In this document: positions 53,189 to 61,210 of the stretch, in pieces | Position numbering within the stretch: the stretch's first letter is position 1 | Layout: every line of letters begins with the position of its first letter | Origin: Kiritimatiellaeota bacterium B1221 | GTDB taxonomy: Bacteria > Verrucomicrobiota > Kiritimatiellia > SS1-B-03-39 > UBA6053 | NCBI GenBank assembly: GCA_029269125.1 | Contig: JARHXX010000001.1 | Coordinates: 280,090 to 344,089 of the forward strand | Direction: 5' to 3' | DNA length: 64,000 nucleotides | Notes under the pieces: generated by a model | Told to the model about the DNA's origin: nothing | Seen by the model: the letters and a program-made list of their open reading frames with translations, nothing else | The model's database searches: none | Program-made: the position numbers and the translations under genes

Positions 53189-53953
53189 ATGTCTACACAC
53201 AAAAGAGAAAATATCTGGGTCAACCTGATCCTCAACGTCGTTTTACCCTCCATCCTCCTTACCCAGGGAACCAAGCGATTACATCTGGACCCGGCCCCGG
53301 TATTAATCATCGCACTTTCTTTCCCGCTCATCTACGGGATCTATGATTTTGTCACCCGTAAAAAGGTCAACCTCTTTTCCATCATCGGTTTCGTCAGCGT
53401 CTTGATCACCGGCGCGGTGGGACTGTTCGAAAACATCCCCACCAAATGGATTGCCATCAAAGAAGCCGCCGTCCCCCTTCTGTTCGGCATTGCAATTTAC
53501 GTCTCTTCTTTCACCAAAAAACCCCTGATCCGCAGCCTGCTCTTTTCACCGGAACTGTTCGATGTAAACCTCATCGAAAGCTCCCTGGAGGAAAAAGGGA
53601 CCCGTAACGATTTTGAAAAAGTCATCTCTTCCTGCACCATTTGGGTGGTGGGATCCTTCCTGCTGAGTGCGGTACTGAATTATTTTCTGGCGGTCTGGCT
53701 GGTGAAAAGCCCTTCCGGCAGCCCCGAATTTAATACCGAAATCGGAAAAATGACCGCCCTCAGCTGGCCGGTAATTGCACTGCCCACAACCGGAGTGATG
53801 ATGGTCGCCCTCGTGAAACTCATGAAGGGAATCGAAACCGCAACCGGAAAACATCTGGATGATGTTCTGCATCCGGAAGTTCGTGAAAAAATGGCCGCCA
53901 AAGATGCAGCCCTGGAAAAGAAGAAAGCCGCAAAGGCTGAAAAGGAAAAATAA
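53189..53953 (+). CDS. VC0807-like membrane protein
   Basis: 254 residues with about six membrane helices (LILNVVLPSILLTQGTKRL, LIIALSFPLIYGIYDFV, IIGFVSVLITGAVGLF, TIWVVGSFLLSAVLNYFLAV, TTGVMMVALVKLM) and a charged C-terminal tail ending in Lys/Ala repeats. The pattern matches the VC0807 family of unknown function. The DFVTRKKVNLFS loop is typical. It stands between the sugar dehydrogenase gene and the Fur-family regulator (3-nt gap), so it may be controlled with the latter. Confidence 0.72.
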   Translation: MSTHKRENIWVNLILNVVLPSILLTQGTKRLHLDPAPVLIIALSFPLIYGIYDFVTRKKVNLFSIIGFVSVLITGAVGLFENIPTKWIAIKEAAVPLLFGIAIYVSSFTKKPLIRSLLFSPELFDVNLIESSLEEKGTRNDFEKVISSCTIWVVGSFLLSAVLNYFLAVWLVKSPSGSPEFNTEIGKMTALSWPVIALPTTGVMMVALVKLMKGIETATGKHLDDVLHPEVREKMAAKDAALEKKKAAKAEKEK

Positions 53954-53956
53954 GCC

Positions 53957-54331
53957 ATGTCTCCGAAAAGAAATACCCGTCAGCGCGCAGCCATTGAAAA
54001 AGCTTTTGATCAGGTAAGTCGTCCCTTGAGCCCCCTGGAGGTTTTGGATATGGCACGGGAATACGTCCCCAATTTAGGTATGGCCACCGTTTACCGTGCG
54101 GTAAACGAAATGGTCAAAGAAGGGGCCCTCCACCCCGTCGAACTCCCCGGGCAAAGCCCCCGGTACGAAAAATCAGGTCTGCATCACCATCACCATTTTC
54201 ACTGTCATGTGTGCGACCGGGTTTACGATGTGGATGGCTGCTTCCTTAAACCGGACATTCAACTCCCTTCAGGATTCAAAGTGGAAGACCACGACATCAC
54301 CCTCAGCGGCCGTTGTCCCGATTGCGACTAA
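53957..54331 (+). CDS. Fur-family metal-responsive regulator
   Basis: 124 residues, slightly short for Fur. The N-terminal winged helix is visible (LSPLEVLDMAREYVPNLGMA then TVYRAVNEMVKEGALH). The metal-binding half has the His-rich hinge HHHHHFHCHVCDRVYD with a first CxxC pair and a second near the C-terminus (GRCPDCD), giving a structural Zn(Cys)4 site. The specific metal (Fe, Zn, or peroxide sensing) cannot be told. It could control the heme operon at 3.4-7.2 kb, but there is no direct evidence. Start ATG at 53957, 3 nt after the previous stop. Confidence 0.9.
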   Translation: MSPKRNTRQRAAIEKAFDQVSRPLSPLEVLDMAREYVPNLGMATVYRAVNEMVKEGALHPVELPGQSPRYEKSGLHHHHHFHCHVCDRVYDVDGCFLKPDIQLPSGFKVEDHDITLSGRCPDCD

Positions 54332-54338
54332 AAAGCAC

Positions 54339-54367
54339 TTGCATCCTGTTAAAGTGGTTTTTACTAT
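54339..54367 (+). promoter_or_regulatory. Sigma-70 promoter of the CsgG-like gene
   Basis: TTGCAT (54339-54344) and TACTAT (54362-54367) are separated by 17 nt and lie 36 nt upstream of the ATG of the CsgG-like gene, directly after the Fur-family gene. Confidence 0.6.
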
Positions 54368-54403
54368 GACTTTCTTTAAACATTATAGACTGAGGAATTT
54401 AAT

Positions 54404-55384
54404 ATGAAGAAGGTTAATTATGTATCCCGTGCCCTTTTGCTGGGCACCGCGTTGCTTGCCAGCACCCCGTCACATGCGATTTTAGATAAACTGATTGGTT
54501 CCGGTGGCACCGAAACAAAAGAAGCCAACAACAAATCCGACAAAGAACACAAAGGCGTTAAACATGCCATTGGCGTTCGCGATTTCACGAATGATGCCGG
54601 TTGGTCCGGTCAGTGGGATTTAGGAAACAACCTGGGCGTAATGCTTGAAAGCGCCCTGTATGACAGTGGTAAATTTGTGGTTGTCAGCCGGGATAAAATT
54701 GACACCGTGATTCAGGAACAGGACTTGGCCGCCAGTGGCCGGACCACAAAATCGAATGTGGCCCAAACCGGCAAATTGCGCTCCGCAAAATACATTGCCA
54801 CCGGATCCATCACCACCGTGGATTCAGGAACCAAAGGCAGTTCGGGAGGCATTGGATTCAAAGGCATCCGCATCGGGGGCGGCGGCAGTAAATCCACCAT
54901 TACCGCCATCATTACCCTCATTGATACCACCACCGGCGAAATTATTGCGAAAGAACGGGTCACCGGAGAATCCGGTGCCCGCAAACTGAACATCGGATAC
55001 AGTGGTAACGGCATCAACACCGATCTCGGCGGCTTTGCCAAAGAACCGGTGGGAGAAGCCGCCCAGGATGTCATCTCCAAAGCTGTCGATCTGCTCGTGG
55101 AAGAAATGAAAGATCAAAAACTGGACGGATCCGTTGTCGCCATTTCCGGAAGCAAAATCATTATCAACCGCGGCGAACAATACGGCATCTCCTCGGGTGA
55201 AATGTTTGTGGTTCAAACCAAAGGCGAAGTACTCACCGATCCGGACAGCGGAGAAATCCTGGATCGCATGGAAGGCGAAACCATCTGCACCCTCAAAGTG
55301 GACAGTGTAAAAGAAAAAATTGCCTACTGCTCTTTGGTCGATGGCGAAATGCCCGACCGGGGCGCCACCGTTATCATGAAATAG
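54404..55384 (+). CDS. CsgG/HfaB-like exported protein
   Basis: 326 residues. It has a signal peptide (VSRALLLGTALLASTPSHA) without a lipobox, then a CsgG-like region: IGVRDFTNDAGWSG, LGVMLESALYDSGKFVVVSR, DLAASGRTTKSNVAQTGKLR, SAKYIATGSITTVDSG and ITLIDTTTGEIIAKERVTGE. CsgG relatives form outer-membrane pores for curli export or act in envelope functions. No curli genes are adjacent, and the missing lipid anchor differs from CsgG. The C-terminal 90 residues form an extra domain (SVVAISGSKIIINRGEQYGI) like those of FlgT. Good GAGGAA site and its own promoter. Confidence 0.83.
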   Translation: MKKVNYVSRALLLGTALLASTPSHAILDKLIGSGGTETKEANNKSDKEHKGVKHAIGVRDFTNDAGWSGQWDLGNNLGVMLESALYDSGKFVVVSRDKIDTVIQEQDLAASGRTTKSNVAQTGKLRSAKYIATGSITTVDSGTKGSSGGIGFKGIRIGGGGSKSTITAIITLIDTTTGEIIAKERVTGESGARKLNIGYSGNGINTDLGGFAKEPVGEAAQDVISKAVDLLVEEMKDQKLDGSVVAISGSKIIINRGEQYGISSGEMFVVQTKGEVLTDPDSGEILDRMEGETICTLKVDSVKEKIAYCSLVDGEMPDRGATVIMK

Positions 55385-55438
55385 ATTTTCCGAAATCTAT
55401 ATCCCCATCCCTGCCCCACCCCACAGCTGGGATCCTCA

Positions 55439-55468
55439 TGCCCTCCTGATTTCAGGAGGGCATTTTTT
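55439..55468 (+). terminator. Intrinsic terminator after the CsgG-like gene
   Basis: TGCCCTCCTGA (55439-55449) and TCAGGAGGGCA (55452-55462) form an 11-bp stem with a tiny loop, followed by T6 (55463-55468). It lies 55 nt after the stop codon. Confidence 0.92.
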
Positions 55469-55493
55469 CATCCCCCATTCCCCATGCCCCCCC

Positions 55494-55967
55494 GGGCCAA
55501 AGGCCCGCGAAGATACCAGTCCGGTGCGCAGCGCCGGGAAAACGGAACTTCTGCCTCACCCCTCTTCGGGCCAAAGGTCCGCGAAGATACCAGCCCGGTG
55601 CGTAGCGCCGGGGTTGCCCCAAACAAATCTACAATCGGGCCAAAGGTCCGCGAAGATACCAGCCCGGTGCGCAGCGCCGGGAAACCCGAACATCTGCCAC
55701 ACCCCTCTTCGGGCCAAAGGCCCGCGAAGATACCAACCCGGTGCGCAGCGCCGGGGTTGCCCCAAACAAATCTACAATCGGGCCAAAGGCCCGCGAAGAT
55801 ACCAGCCCGGTGCGCAGCGCCGGGAAACCGGAACTTCTGCCTCACCCCTCTTCGGGCCAAAGGCCCGCGAAGATACCAGCCCGGTGCGTAGCGCCGGGGT
55901 TGCCCCAAACAAATCTACAATCGGGCCAAAGGTCCGCGAAGATACCAACCCGGGGCGCCTCTCCCCC
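55494..55967. repeat. Composite tandem repeat array (7 cores, alternating 74/69-bp period)
   Basis: A 45-bp core occurs seven times, starting at 55494, 55568, 55637, 55711, 55780, 55854 and 55923. Each core begins GGGCCAAAGG(C/T)CC and ends with CCCGGTGCG(C/T)AGCGCCGGG, both self-complementary stretches. The pieces between cores alternate strictly: a 29-bp element (with ACTTCTGCCTCACCCCTCTTC-like sequence) and a 24-bp element (GTTGCCCCAAACAAATCTAC followed by AATC). So the true unit is 143 bp, present three times plus a last partial core. It follows the CsgG terminator and stops about 160 bp before the DUF2868 gene. Open frames cross it on both strands, but these reflect the repeat period. 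Confidence 0.92.
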
Positions 55968-56126
55968 ACCCCCCCCCGATGCACGACCCTCATCCCCTCT
56001 CACCTGTCCCATAAATTCGGAATCGCTACCGAAATCAATCTCCCCCCATCTCACCTCCAACAACCCATCCACGATCATACGGGCTCAAAACTTGTCCATC
56101 CCCCCTTTTTGAAGTATAGAGTCCTC

Positions 56127-57446
56127 ATGGCTACCCGATGGACCCTTGAGGAACTAACTGAACTTGATTTACGTATGCAGCGGAGCATTTCCGCGGACCC
56201 GCAGGATCAGCAGCCTCTTTCAGAACCCAAAGGCAGCAAACAAGCCGTTTTAAAGCAATGGCTCAACCAACAGCGTCAATCCGACCCCGAAGCCTCCAAG
56301 CTCGCCAAAACCATCAGCCTTTCCCTTTCCTGGCTAAGCTTCAGCTTAGGCGCATTTTCTTTTGTGGCCGGTTGCAGTGCCGCCGCCGCACTTTTGCGCA
56401 ACCCCGACAGCCGCCTCATGAATGCCAGCAACTACTTCGGGGTGCTGGTGGGCCTACAAGTGCTTTCCCTCCTGCTCTTGCTGATCAGTGGCATCCTGTT
56501 CCGAAAACGCCTGTCCGGACTACAAAAACTTTTGGTCCCCAAACAAATTAAAAACCTGCCGTCCCCCCTCTCGTTACCCGTTTGGTCCTCCCGTATCTTC
56601 TTTTCCCTGCAACTCTCCGGCATCGCCTTTAACGTGGGCGTGCTCATGATGACCCTCGGCAAAGGCATCACCCACGACCTCGCTTTCGGTTGGGCCACCA
56701 CCCTGCAAACCACCGGAGAACGGGTTCATCAAATCGTGGAAACCCTGGCCCTGCCATGGGGAGGAGGCTACACCCCCACTTTAGACCAAATCCTCTTCAG
56801 CCGCATCTACACGGGAACCCCCGCAGCCCTCAGCCATCCTTCCGCCACCGCCGCCTGGTGGCCTTTTCTCATGCTGTGCGTGCTCTTTTACGGCCTGCTC
56901 CCCCGCATTTTCCTGTCCATCTGGGGCGCCCTCCACCTCAACCGCCAACTCAAAAACCCCAATTTGGATTCACCCGAAAGCGAACGTCTTTATTTGCAAC
57001 TCACCCGCAAATCCTTCGCCTTCTCCGGCCAGCCCTCCGAAGCCGCCAGCCACAAACAACATCAAAAACTACCCGCCACCTTCAAGCCGGAGAATCCCCT
57101 GCGGCTGCAGGTGGATGCCCAAATATTGCCACCAGCCCATCAGCAAACATTTACAGACCGCCTCAAGTCAACCTTTGAAATCGATTTGGATCCCCGGGCC
57201 GACGGCATCCTCAAAGTCGTGGAACTTTGGCAGCCCCCCCTCGAAGAAACCCTGCGGGAGCTCCGGACCTTAAGAGCCGAAATGTCAGCCGACGCCGACA
57301 TTCTCCTGCTGGGCGTGGGCCTGCCTTCCCCTCAGCAAAGCCCTCCCTTCCAACCGCCGGAAAAATCCGATCTGGACGTTTGGCAAAAACGCCTGGGAGA
57401 ATTAAACGATCCGCACCTCGGCATTCTCCCCTGGAGGACCCCCTAA
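56127..57446 (+). CDS. DUF2868 membrane protein
   Basis: 439 residues. After a short charged N-terminus (TRWTLEELTELDLRMQ), there are two membrane helices (SLSWLSFSLGAFSFVAGCSA; FGVLVGLQVLSLLLLLISGI), a third and fourth around residues 170-260, and a soluble C-terminal part. The layout and the adjacent DUF3482 GTPase identify it as DUF2868, whose function is unknown; the two are usually neighbours and probably form a membrane complex. I start at the ATG at 56127; the open frame continues upstream through the repeat array, where the translated sequence is only repeat. It is followed by the GTPase after 1 nt. Confidence 0.82.
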   Translation: MATRWTLEELTELDLRMQRSISADPQDQQPLSEPKGSKQAVLKQWLNQQRQSDPEASKLAKTISLSLSWLSFSLGAFSFVAGCSAAAALLRNPDSRLMNASNYFGVLVGLQVLSLLLLLISGILFRKRLSGLQKLLVPKQIKNLPSPLSLPVWSSRIFFSLQLSGIAFNVGVLMMTLGKGITHDLAFGWATTLQTTGERVHQIVETLALPWGGGYTPTLDQILFSRIYTGTPAALSHPSATAAWWPFLMLCVLFYGLLPRIFLSIWGALHLNRQLKNPNLDSPESERLYLQLTRKSFAFSGQPSEAASHKQHQKLPATFKPENPLRLQVDAQILPPAHQQTFTDRLKSTFEIDLDPRADGILKVVELWQPPLEETLRELRTLRAEMSADADILLLGVGLPSPQQSPPFQPPEKSDLDVWQKRLGELNDPHLGILPWRTP

Positions 57447-57447
57447 A

Positions 57448-58863
57448 ATGTCAACTCTTAAATTTGCCGTTCTCGGACATCCCAACGAAGGAAAATCCTC
57501 CGTCGTCTCCACTCTCACCGAAAACGAGCGCATCCGTATCAGCCCCACCCCGGGGGAAACCGTGCGGTGCAACACCTTCACCATCGAAGTGGAGGACGGC
57601 GCCACGCTGGAAATTATCGACACCCCCGGCTTTCAAAATCCCACCGCAACCCTCGCCTGGTTTGAGCAATGGCAGGGCCACGAGGCGGAGATGGTCGACG
57701 GCTATATCGAGGCCCACCGGAATGACCCGGCCTTCCACCACGACTTGGAACTGATGATTCCGCTCAAGGACCGCGCCGGCATCCTCTATGTGGCCGATGC
57801 CTCCCGCCCCCTCCGTGAAAGTGACCGCAAAGAAATGGAAATCTTGCGGCTCATCGGTCTCCCCCGCCTCGCCCTCTTAAACTTCAAACGGGACAACCGG
57901 AATTTTCTTCCGGAATGGGAGGAGGCCCTCAAACGCCGCTTTAACCTCATTCGCGAATTCAACGCCCACCAGGCAACCTTTCATCAGCGTATGGAATTGT
58001 TCGATGCCCTCCAGCATCTGGTTCCCGATCAGGCTTCCGCACTGAAGCACATCCAAAATCAAATGCAGGAAAATTGGCAGCAGCGCCTTCAGGAGGCCGT
58101 AAGCGATATCGAAGCCATGCTCCTTCGCTCCCTGAGACATCAGGTAAAGTTGCCGTTTAAAGAAACCGCATTGCTTTCAGATCAACAGGCCGCCGCCATC
58201 AGGAAGTACCAGGAGGATTTAAAACGCTTTGAAACCCAGTCCCGCAAACAGCTTCGCCGCCTCTACCGTCATGACACCCTTCCGGGAGATGACGGCGAAA
58301 TCGACCTGGTCAGTGAGGAACTGTTCGCTGAAAAAGTGTGGAAACTGCTGGGACTCTCCCGCCAGCAATTAATGATGACCGGACTCCTCACCGGCGCCGC
58401 GGCCGGGGTCGGTGCCGATCTGGCAACCGGTGGCATATCCTTTGGCGTCTTCACCGCCGGCGGCGCGCTCCTGGGAGGAATCGGCGCATGGATCGGCGCT
58501 CCGAAACTCGGAAATAAAAAAATTCCTTTTCCCGGACGCCGGAAGTGGGCCAGCGAAAAAGTGGTGGTGGGCCCCACCAAAGATCCCCAGTTGATGTTTA
58601 TCCTCCTCGACCGCTCCCTGCTCTACCTCTTCCGGCTCATGAACTGGGCCCATGCCCGACGCGACCACGAAACCTTCCTCTCCGGTTTCAGTGATGAGGC
58701 CGGTCTGGTCAGAGCCTGGCCGGAACATCTGCGAAAACTTTATGTGCAATGGATGAAGGCCCACAGTAAATCCGGCAACGGAGATGCCGCCATCCTTTCC
58801 CGTAAATTCAGAAACGAACTCACGGCCTGGCTCAGCACCCAATCCCGGGAATTTTCTTCATGA
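57448..58863 (+). CDS. DUF3482-type membrane-associated GTPase
   Basis: 471 residues. G1 is LGHPNEGKSSVV (about 9-20), G3 is IIDTPGF (near 57-63). The usual G4 NKxD is not clear; LLNFKRDNRN near 150 may take its place. The C-terminal half holds a long helical region, then a Gly/Ala-rich hydrophobic segment (LLTGAAAGVGADLATGGISF) that could insert in the membrane, and a VVVGPTKDPQLMFILLDRSL block typical of DUF3482. It pairs with the DUF2868 protein and overlaps the following cupin gene by 4 nt. The biological role is not known in the family. Confidence 0.85.
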   Translation: MSTLKFAVLGHPNEGKSSVVSTLTENERIRISPTPGETVRCNTFTIEVEDGATLEIIDTPGFQNPTATLAWFEQWQGHEAEMVDGYIEAHRNDPAFHHDLELMIPLKDRAGILYVADASRPLRESDRKEMEILRLIGLPRLALLNFKRDNRNFLPEWEEALKRRFNLIREFNAHQATFHQRMELFDALQHLVPDQASALKHIQNQMQENWQQRLQEAVSDIEAMLLRSLRHQVKLPFKETALLSDQQAAAIRKYQEDLKRFETQSRKQLRRLYRHDTLPGDDGEIDLVSEELFAEKVWKLLGLSRQQLMMTGLLTGAAAGVGADLATGGISFGVFTAGGALLGGIGAWIGAPKLGNKKIPFPGRRKWASEKVVVGPTKDPQLMFILLDRSLLYLFRLMNWAHARRDHETFLSGFSDEAGLVRAWPEHLRKLYVQWMKAHSKSGNGDAAILSRKFRNELTAWLSTQSREFSS

Positions 58864-59309
58864 ACTATCTTGCCGAAAACTTAAGCCCCCACCCCGAAGG
58901 CGGTCACTTCCGCGAAGTCTACCGCTCCTCCCAGTCCGTCGTGAATGCAAAGGGATCCCCCAAATCCGCGCTGACCCATATCTACTTCTCTTTAGCCTCC
59001 GGAGAAGTCAGCCGCTTTCACCGGGTCGAACAGGAGGAAGTGTGGAACCTCTACCGCGGAGATTTACGCTTGTGGATCCTGAATCCGGACACCCTCGGAA
59101 TCCACTCACTGGAACTCTCCGCCGCACAGAATCAATTCTGTGCCGTCATCCCTCCCGGGCATTGGCAGGCCGCGGAAGTGATCCGTCAGGAGGTCCTCAT
59201 CGGTTGCACCGTCGCACCGGGGTTTGATTTTTCAGACTTTGAACTCATCCACGCCGATCATCCCCTCTGCGCCACCATCCGCGGCGCCGGACTGACGCAT
59301 CTCCTTTAA
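58860..59309 (+). CDS. DUF985 cupin-family protein
   Basis: 149 residues. The sequence LSPHPEGGHFREVYRSS, THIYFSLASGEVSRFHRVEQ, EVWNLYRGD and VIPPGHWQAAE are hallmarks of the DUF985 (cupin 5) family, a small beta-barrel with possible sugar-epimerase-like function. The His and Glu residues in FHRVEQEEVW resemble a cupin metal site. No signal peptide. Overlaps the GTPase stop by 4 nt (ATGA). Confidence 0.88.
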   Translation: MNYLAENLSPHPEGGHFREVYRSSQSVVNAKGSPKSALTHIYFSLASGEVSRFHRVEQEEVWNLYRGDLRLWILNPDTLGIHSLELSAAQNQFCAVIPPGHWQAAEVIRQEVLIGCTVAPGFDFSDFELIHADHPLCATIRGAGLTHLL

Positions 59310-59314
59310 ACCCC

Positions 59315-60508
59315 ATGTCTCTCACCTTCCTGCTTCCTCTCATCCTTTTAAGCGGCTGGCTCTCCAGCCGGCTGTTTCACCACCTGCGGCTCCCCCCCGT
59401 GCTGGGATTGTTAATTTGCGGTCTGTTGCTGGGCACCCTGGGCGAACAGGTCTGGCCGGTGGCTCTGGTGGAACTGGAACCCTTCCTCAAAACCTTCGCA
59501 CTGGTGGTCATCCTGTTGCGGGCCGGCCTGGGACTGCGCCGCAAAGTATTAAATCAAATTGGCCGCACCGCCCTGGCACTGAGTATTCTCCCCTGCCTGC
59601 TGGAAGGCAGTCTGCTCACCCTCCTCCTCCATTTCTTTTTTCATTTCAGCTGGCCGGTCGCCGGACTCACCGCTTTTATGCTGTCCGCGGTTTCCCCCGC
59701 GGTGGTGGTCCCCGCCATGTTAAATCTCAGCGAACAGGGCTACGGCAAAAAAAACCAGGTCCCCACCCTGATTCTCGCCGGTGCCTCCGCCGACGATGTA
59801 CTGGCCATCACCCTCTTCTCGGTTTGTGTCGGCATGGCCACCCAACCTGAATTCCATTGGCTCCACAGCCTCTGGGAACTACCCCGCGCCCTCATCCTCG
59901 GCATTCTCCCCGGCATTGCGGTGGGACTGCTATTGGCCGCATTCTTTCACAAAAATCATCAGCGGGTACGCGCCACCGAAAAAACCCTGGTGCTCCTGAT
60001 GGTCGCCCTTTTGCTGGTGCAGGCCGGGGAAATGATGCACAGCGCCGCCCTGCTGGGCATCATGACTGTGGGCTTTATCCTCCTGGAAAGAGCCGAACCG
60101 GTCGCACACGAACTCGCAGCCAAACTTTCTAAAATATGGATCTTTGCCGAAATCATGCTGTTTATGCTGATCGGCATGAAAGTAGATCCCCAAATCGCAC
60201 TCCGGGCCGGACCCGCCGCCATCGCACTGCTCTGCGCCGGACTGCTCGCCCGCTCCCTCGGGGTTTGGATCGCCACTCTGGGCTCCCCGCTTACCCGCAA
60301 AGAACGTTTCTTCTGTGTCTGCGCCTACTGGCCCAAAGCCACCGTGCAGGCCGCCCTCGGCTCCGTTCCTTTGGCTCTGGGCATCCCCGGGGGGGAAACC
60401 ATTCTCGCCTTGGCCGTACTCGCAGTATTGTTCACCGCTCCTCTCGGCCTGTTCGCCATCCGCATTGGCGGACCGAAATTATTGGACCTCTCTGAAATTG
60501 AAGCGTAG
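59315..60508 (+). CDS. Cation:proton antiporter (CPA family)
   Basis: 397 residues, some eleven to twelve membrane helices, no cytoplasmic regulatory domain. Family marks: LRLPPVLGLLICGLLLG at the front, AFMLSAVSPAVVVPAMLNL with the antiporter fold, LILAGASADDVLAITLFSVC containing the ion-binding DD-type motif, and FAEIMLFMLIGMKVD. It exchanges Na+ or K+ for H+ across the inner membrane. It follows the cupin gene by 5 nt on the same strand. Confidence 0.88.
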   Translation: MSLTFLLPLILLSGWLSSRLFHHLRLPPVLGLLICGLLLGTLGEQVWPVALVELEPFLKTFALVVILLRAGLGLRRKVLNQIGRTALALSILPCLLEGSLLTLLLHFFFHFSWPVAGLTAFMLSAVSPAVVVPAMLNLSEQGYGKKNQVPTLILAGASADDVLAITLFSVCVGMATQPEFHWLHSLWELPRALILGILPGIAVGLLLAAFFHKNHQRVRATEKTLVLLMVALLLVQAGEMMHSAALLGIMTVGFILLERAEPVAHELAAKLSKIWIFAEIMLFMLIGMKVDPQIALRAGPAAIALLCAGLLARSLGVWIATLGSPLTRKERFFCVCAYWPKATVQAALGSVPLALGIPGGETILALAVLAVLFTAPLGLFAIRIGGPKLLDLSEIEA

Positions 60509-60574
60509 TGCCACCGCCACCGTGCTGAACTCTTTGCTTCCCCGCGGAAGCCGCAGCCCCACTTCTCCATCAAA

Positions 60575-61210
60575 ATGAAAAAACTCCTCATTCTCTTTTT
60601 CAGCCTCAGCGCACTCATCCTCCTCACCTTCGCTCTGTTCGGAGATCACTTCGATTTCCTGTTCTCCGGCGAAAAAGGCAAAGAATTTTTCAGCCGGGCT
60701 TCCCACTGGGCCGGACCCATCGGAGCCGGTCTGCTGGTCGCGGACCTGTTTCTCCCCATCCCCACCACCCTTATCATCGGCGCCATGGGCGCCACCATCG
60801 GCGTAGCCCCCGCCGCCTTCTGGGGATGGCTGGGCCTCTCTCTCGCCGGGTTCACCGGCTACGGACTGGCCCGCCTGGGTGGAGAAAAATGGGCCGACAG
60901 ACTGGCCAGCCCCAGTGAGCAGATCCGCTATCGCCAGCTGTTTGACCGCTGGGGCGGACTCGCCGTCATCCTCAGCCGCATGCTCCCCATCCTCCCCGAA
61001 GTGCTCAGCGTCCTCGCCGGACTTTACGGCATGCGCTTTAAAAACTTTGCCATCGCCGTGACTCTGGGCTCCCTTCCCCCCGCCATCGCCTTCGCCTGGA
61101 TCGGACAACAATCCCTGAAACACCCCGGCATGGCCCTGTGGTCTTTGGTTCTGCTCACCACCCTGCTGTGGTTTCTCTATAGATTCTTCGACAAAAAATC
61201 TGATGCCTAA
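60575..61210 (+). CDS. VTT/TVP38-DedA-family membrane protein
   Basis: 211 residues. An N-terminal membrane helix (ILFFSLSALILLTFALFG) is followed by a VTT/SNARE-associated domain: LFLPIPTTLIIGAMGATIGV, GWLGLSLAGFTGYGLARLGG, LSRMLPILPEVLSVLAGLYG and a final helix. The family includes lipid scramblases and flippases. Its stop overlaps the MFS gene start by 8 nt. The gap of 66 bp after the antiporter gene holds no obvious terminator. Confidence 0.85.
   Translation: MKKLLILFFSLSALILLTFALFGDHFDFLFSGEKGKEFFSRASHWAGPIGAGLLVADLFLPIPTTLIIGAMGATIGVAPAAFWGWLGLSLAGFTGYGLARLGGEKWADRLASPSEQIRYRQLFDRWGGLAVILSRMLPILPEVLSVLAGLYGMRFKNFAIAVTLGSLPPAIAFAWIGQQSLKHPGMALWSLVLLTTLLWFLYRFFDKKSDA

Noticed and set aside
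55494..55967. CRISPR array
   Set aside because: The sequences between the cores are themselves repeated in alternation, not unique spacers, and there are no cas genes.
55468..56126. Open reading frames on both strands across the repeat array, including an upstream extension of the DUF2868 frame to 55524
   Set aside because: The translations are only periodic repeats of the DNA unit (such as REDTSPVRSAG). No ribosome site or known domain is present.
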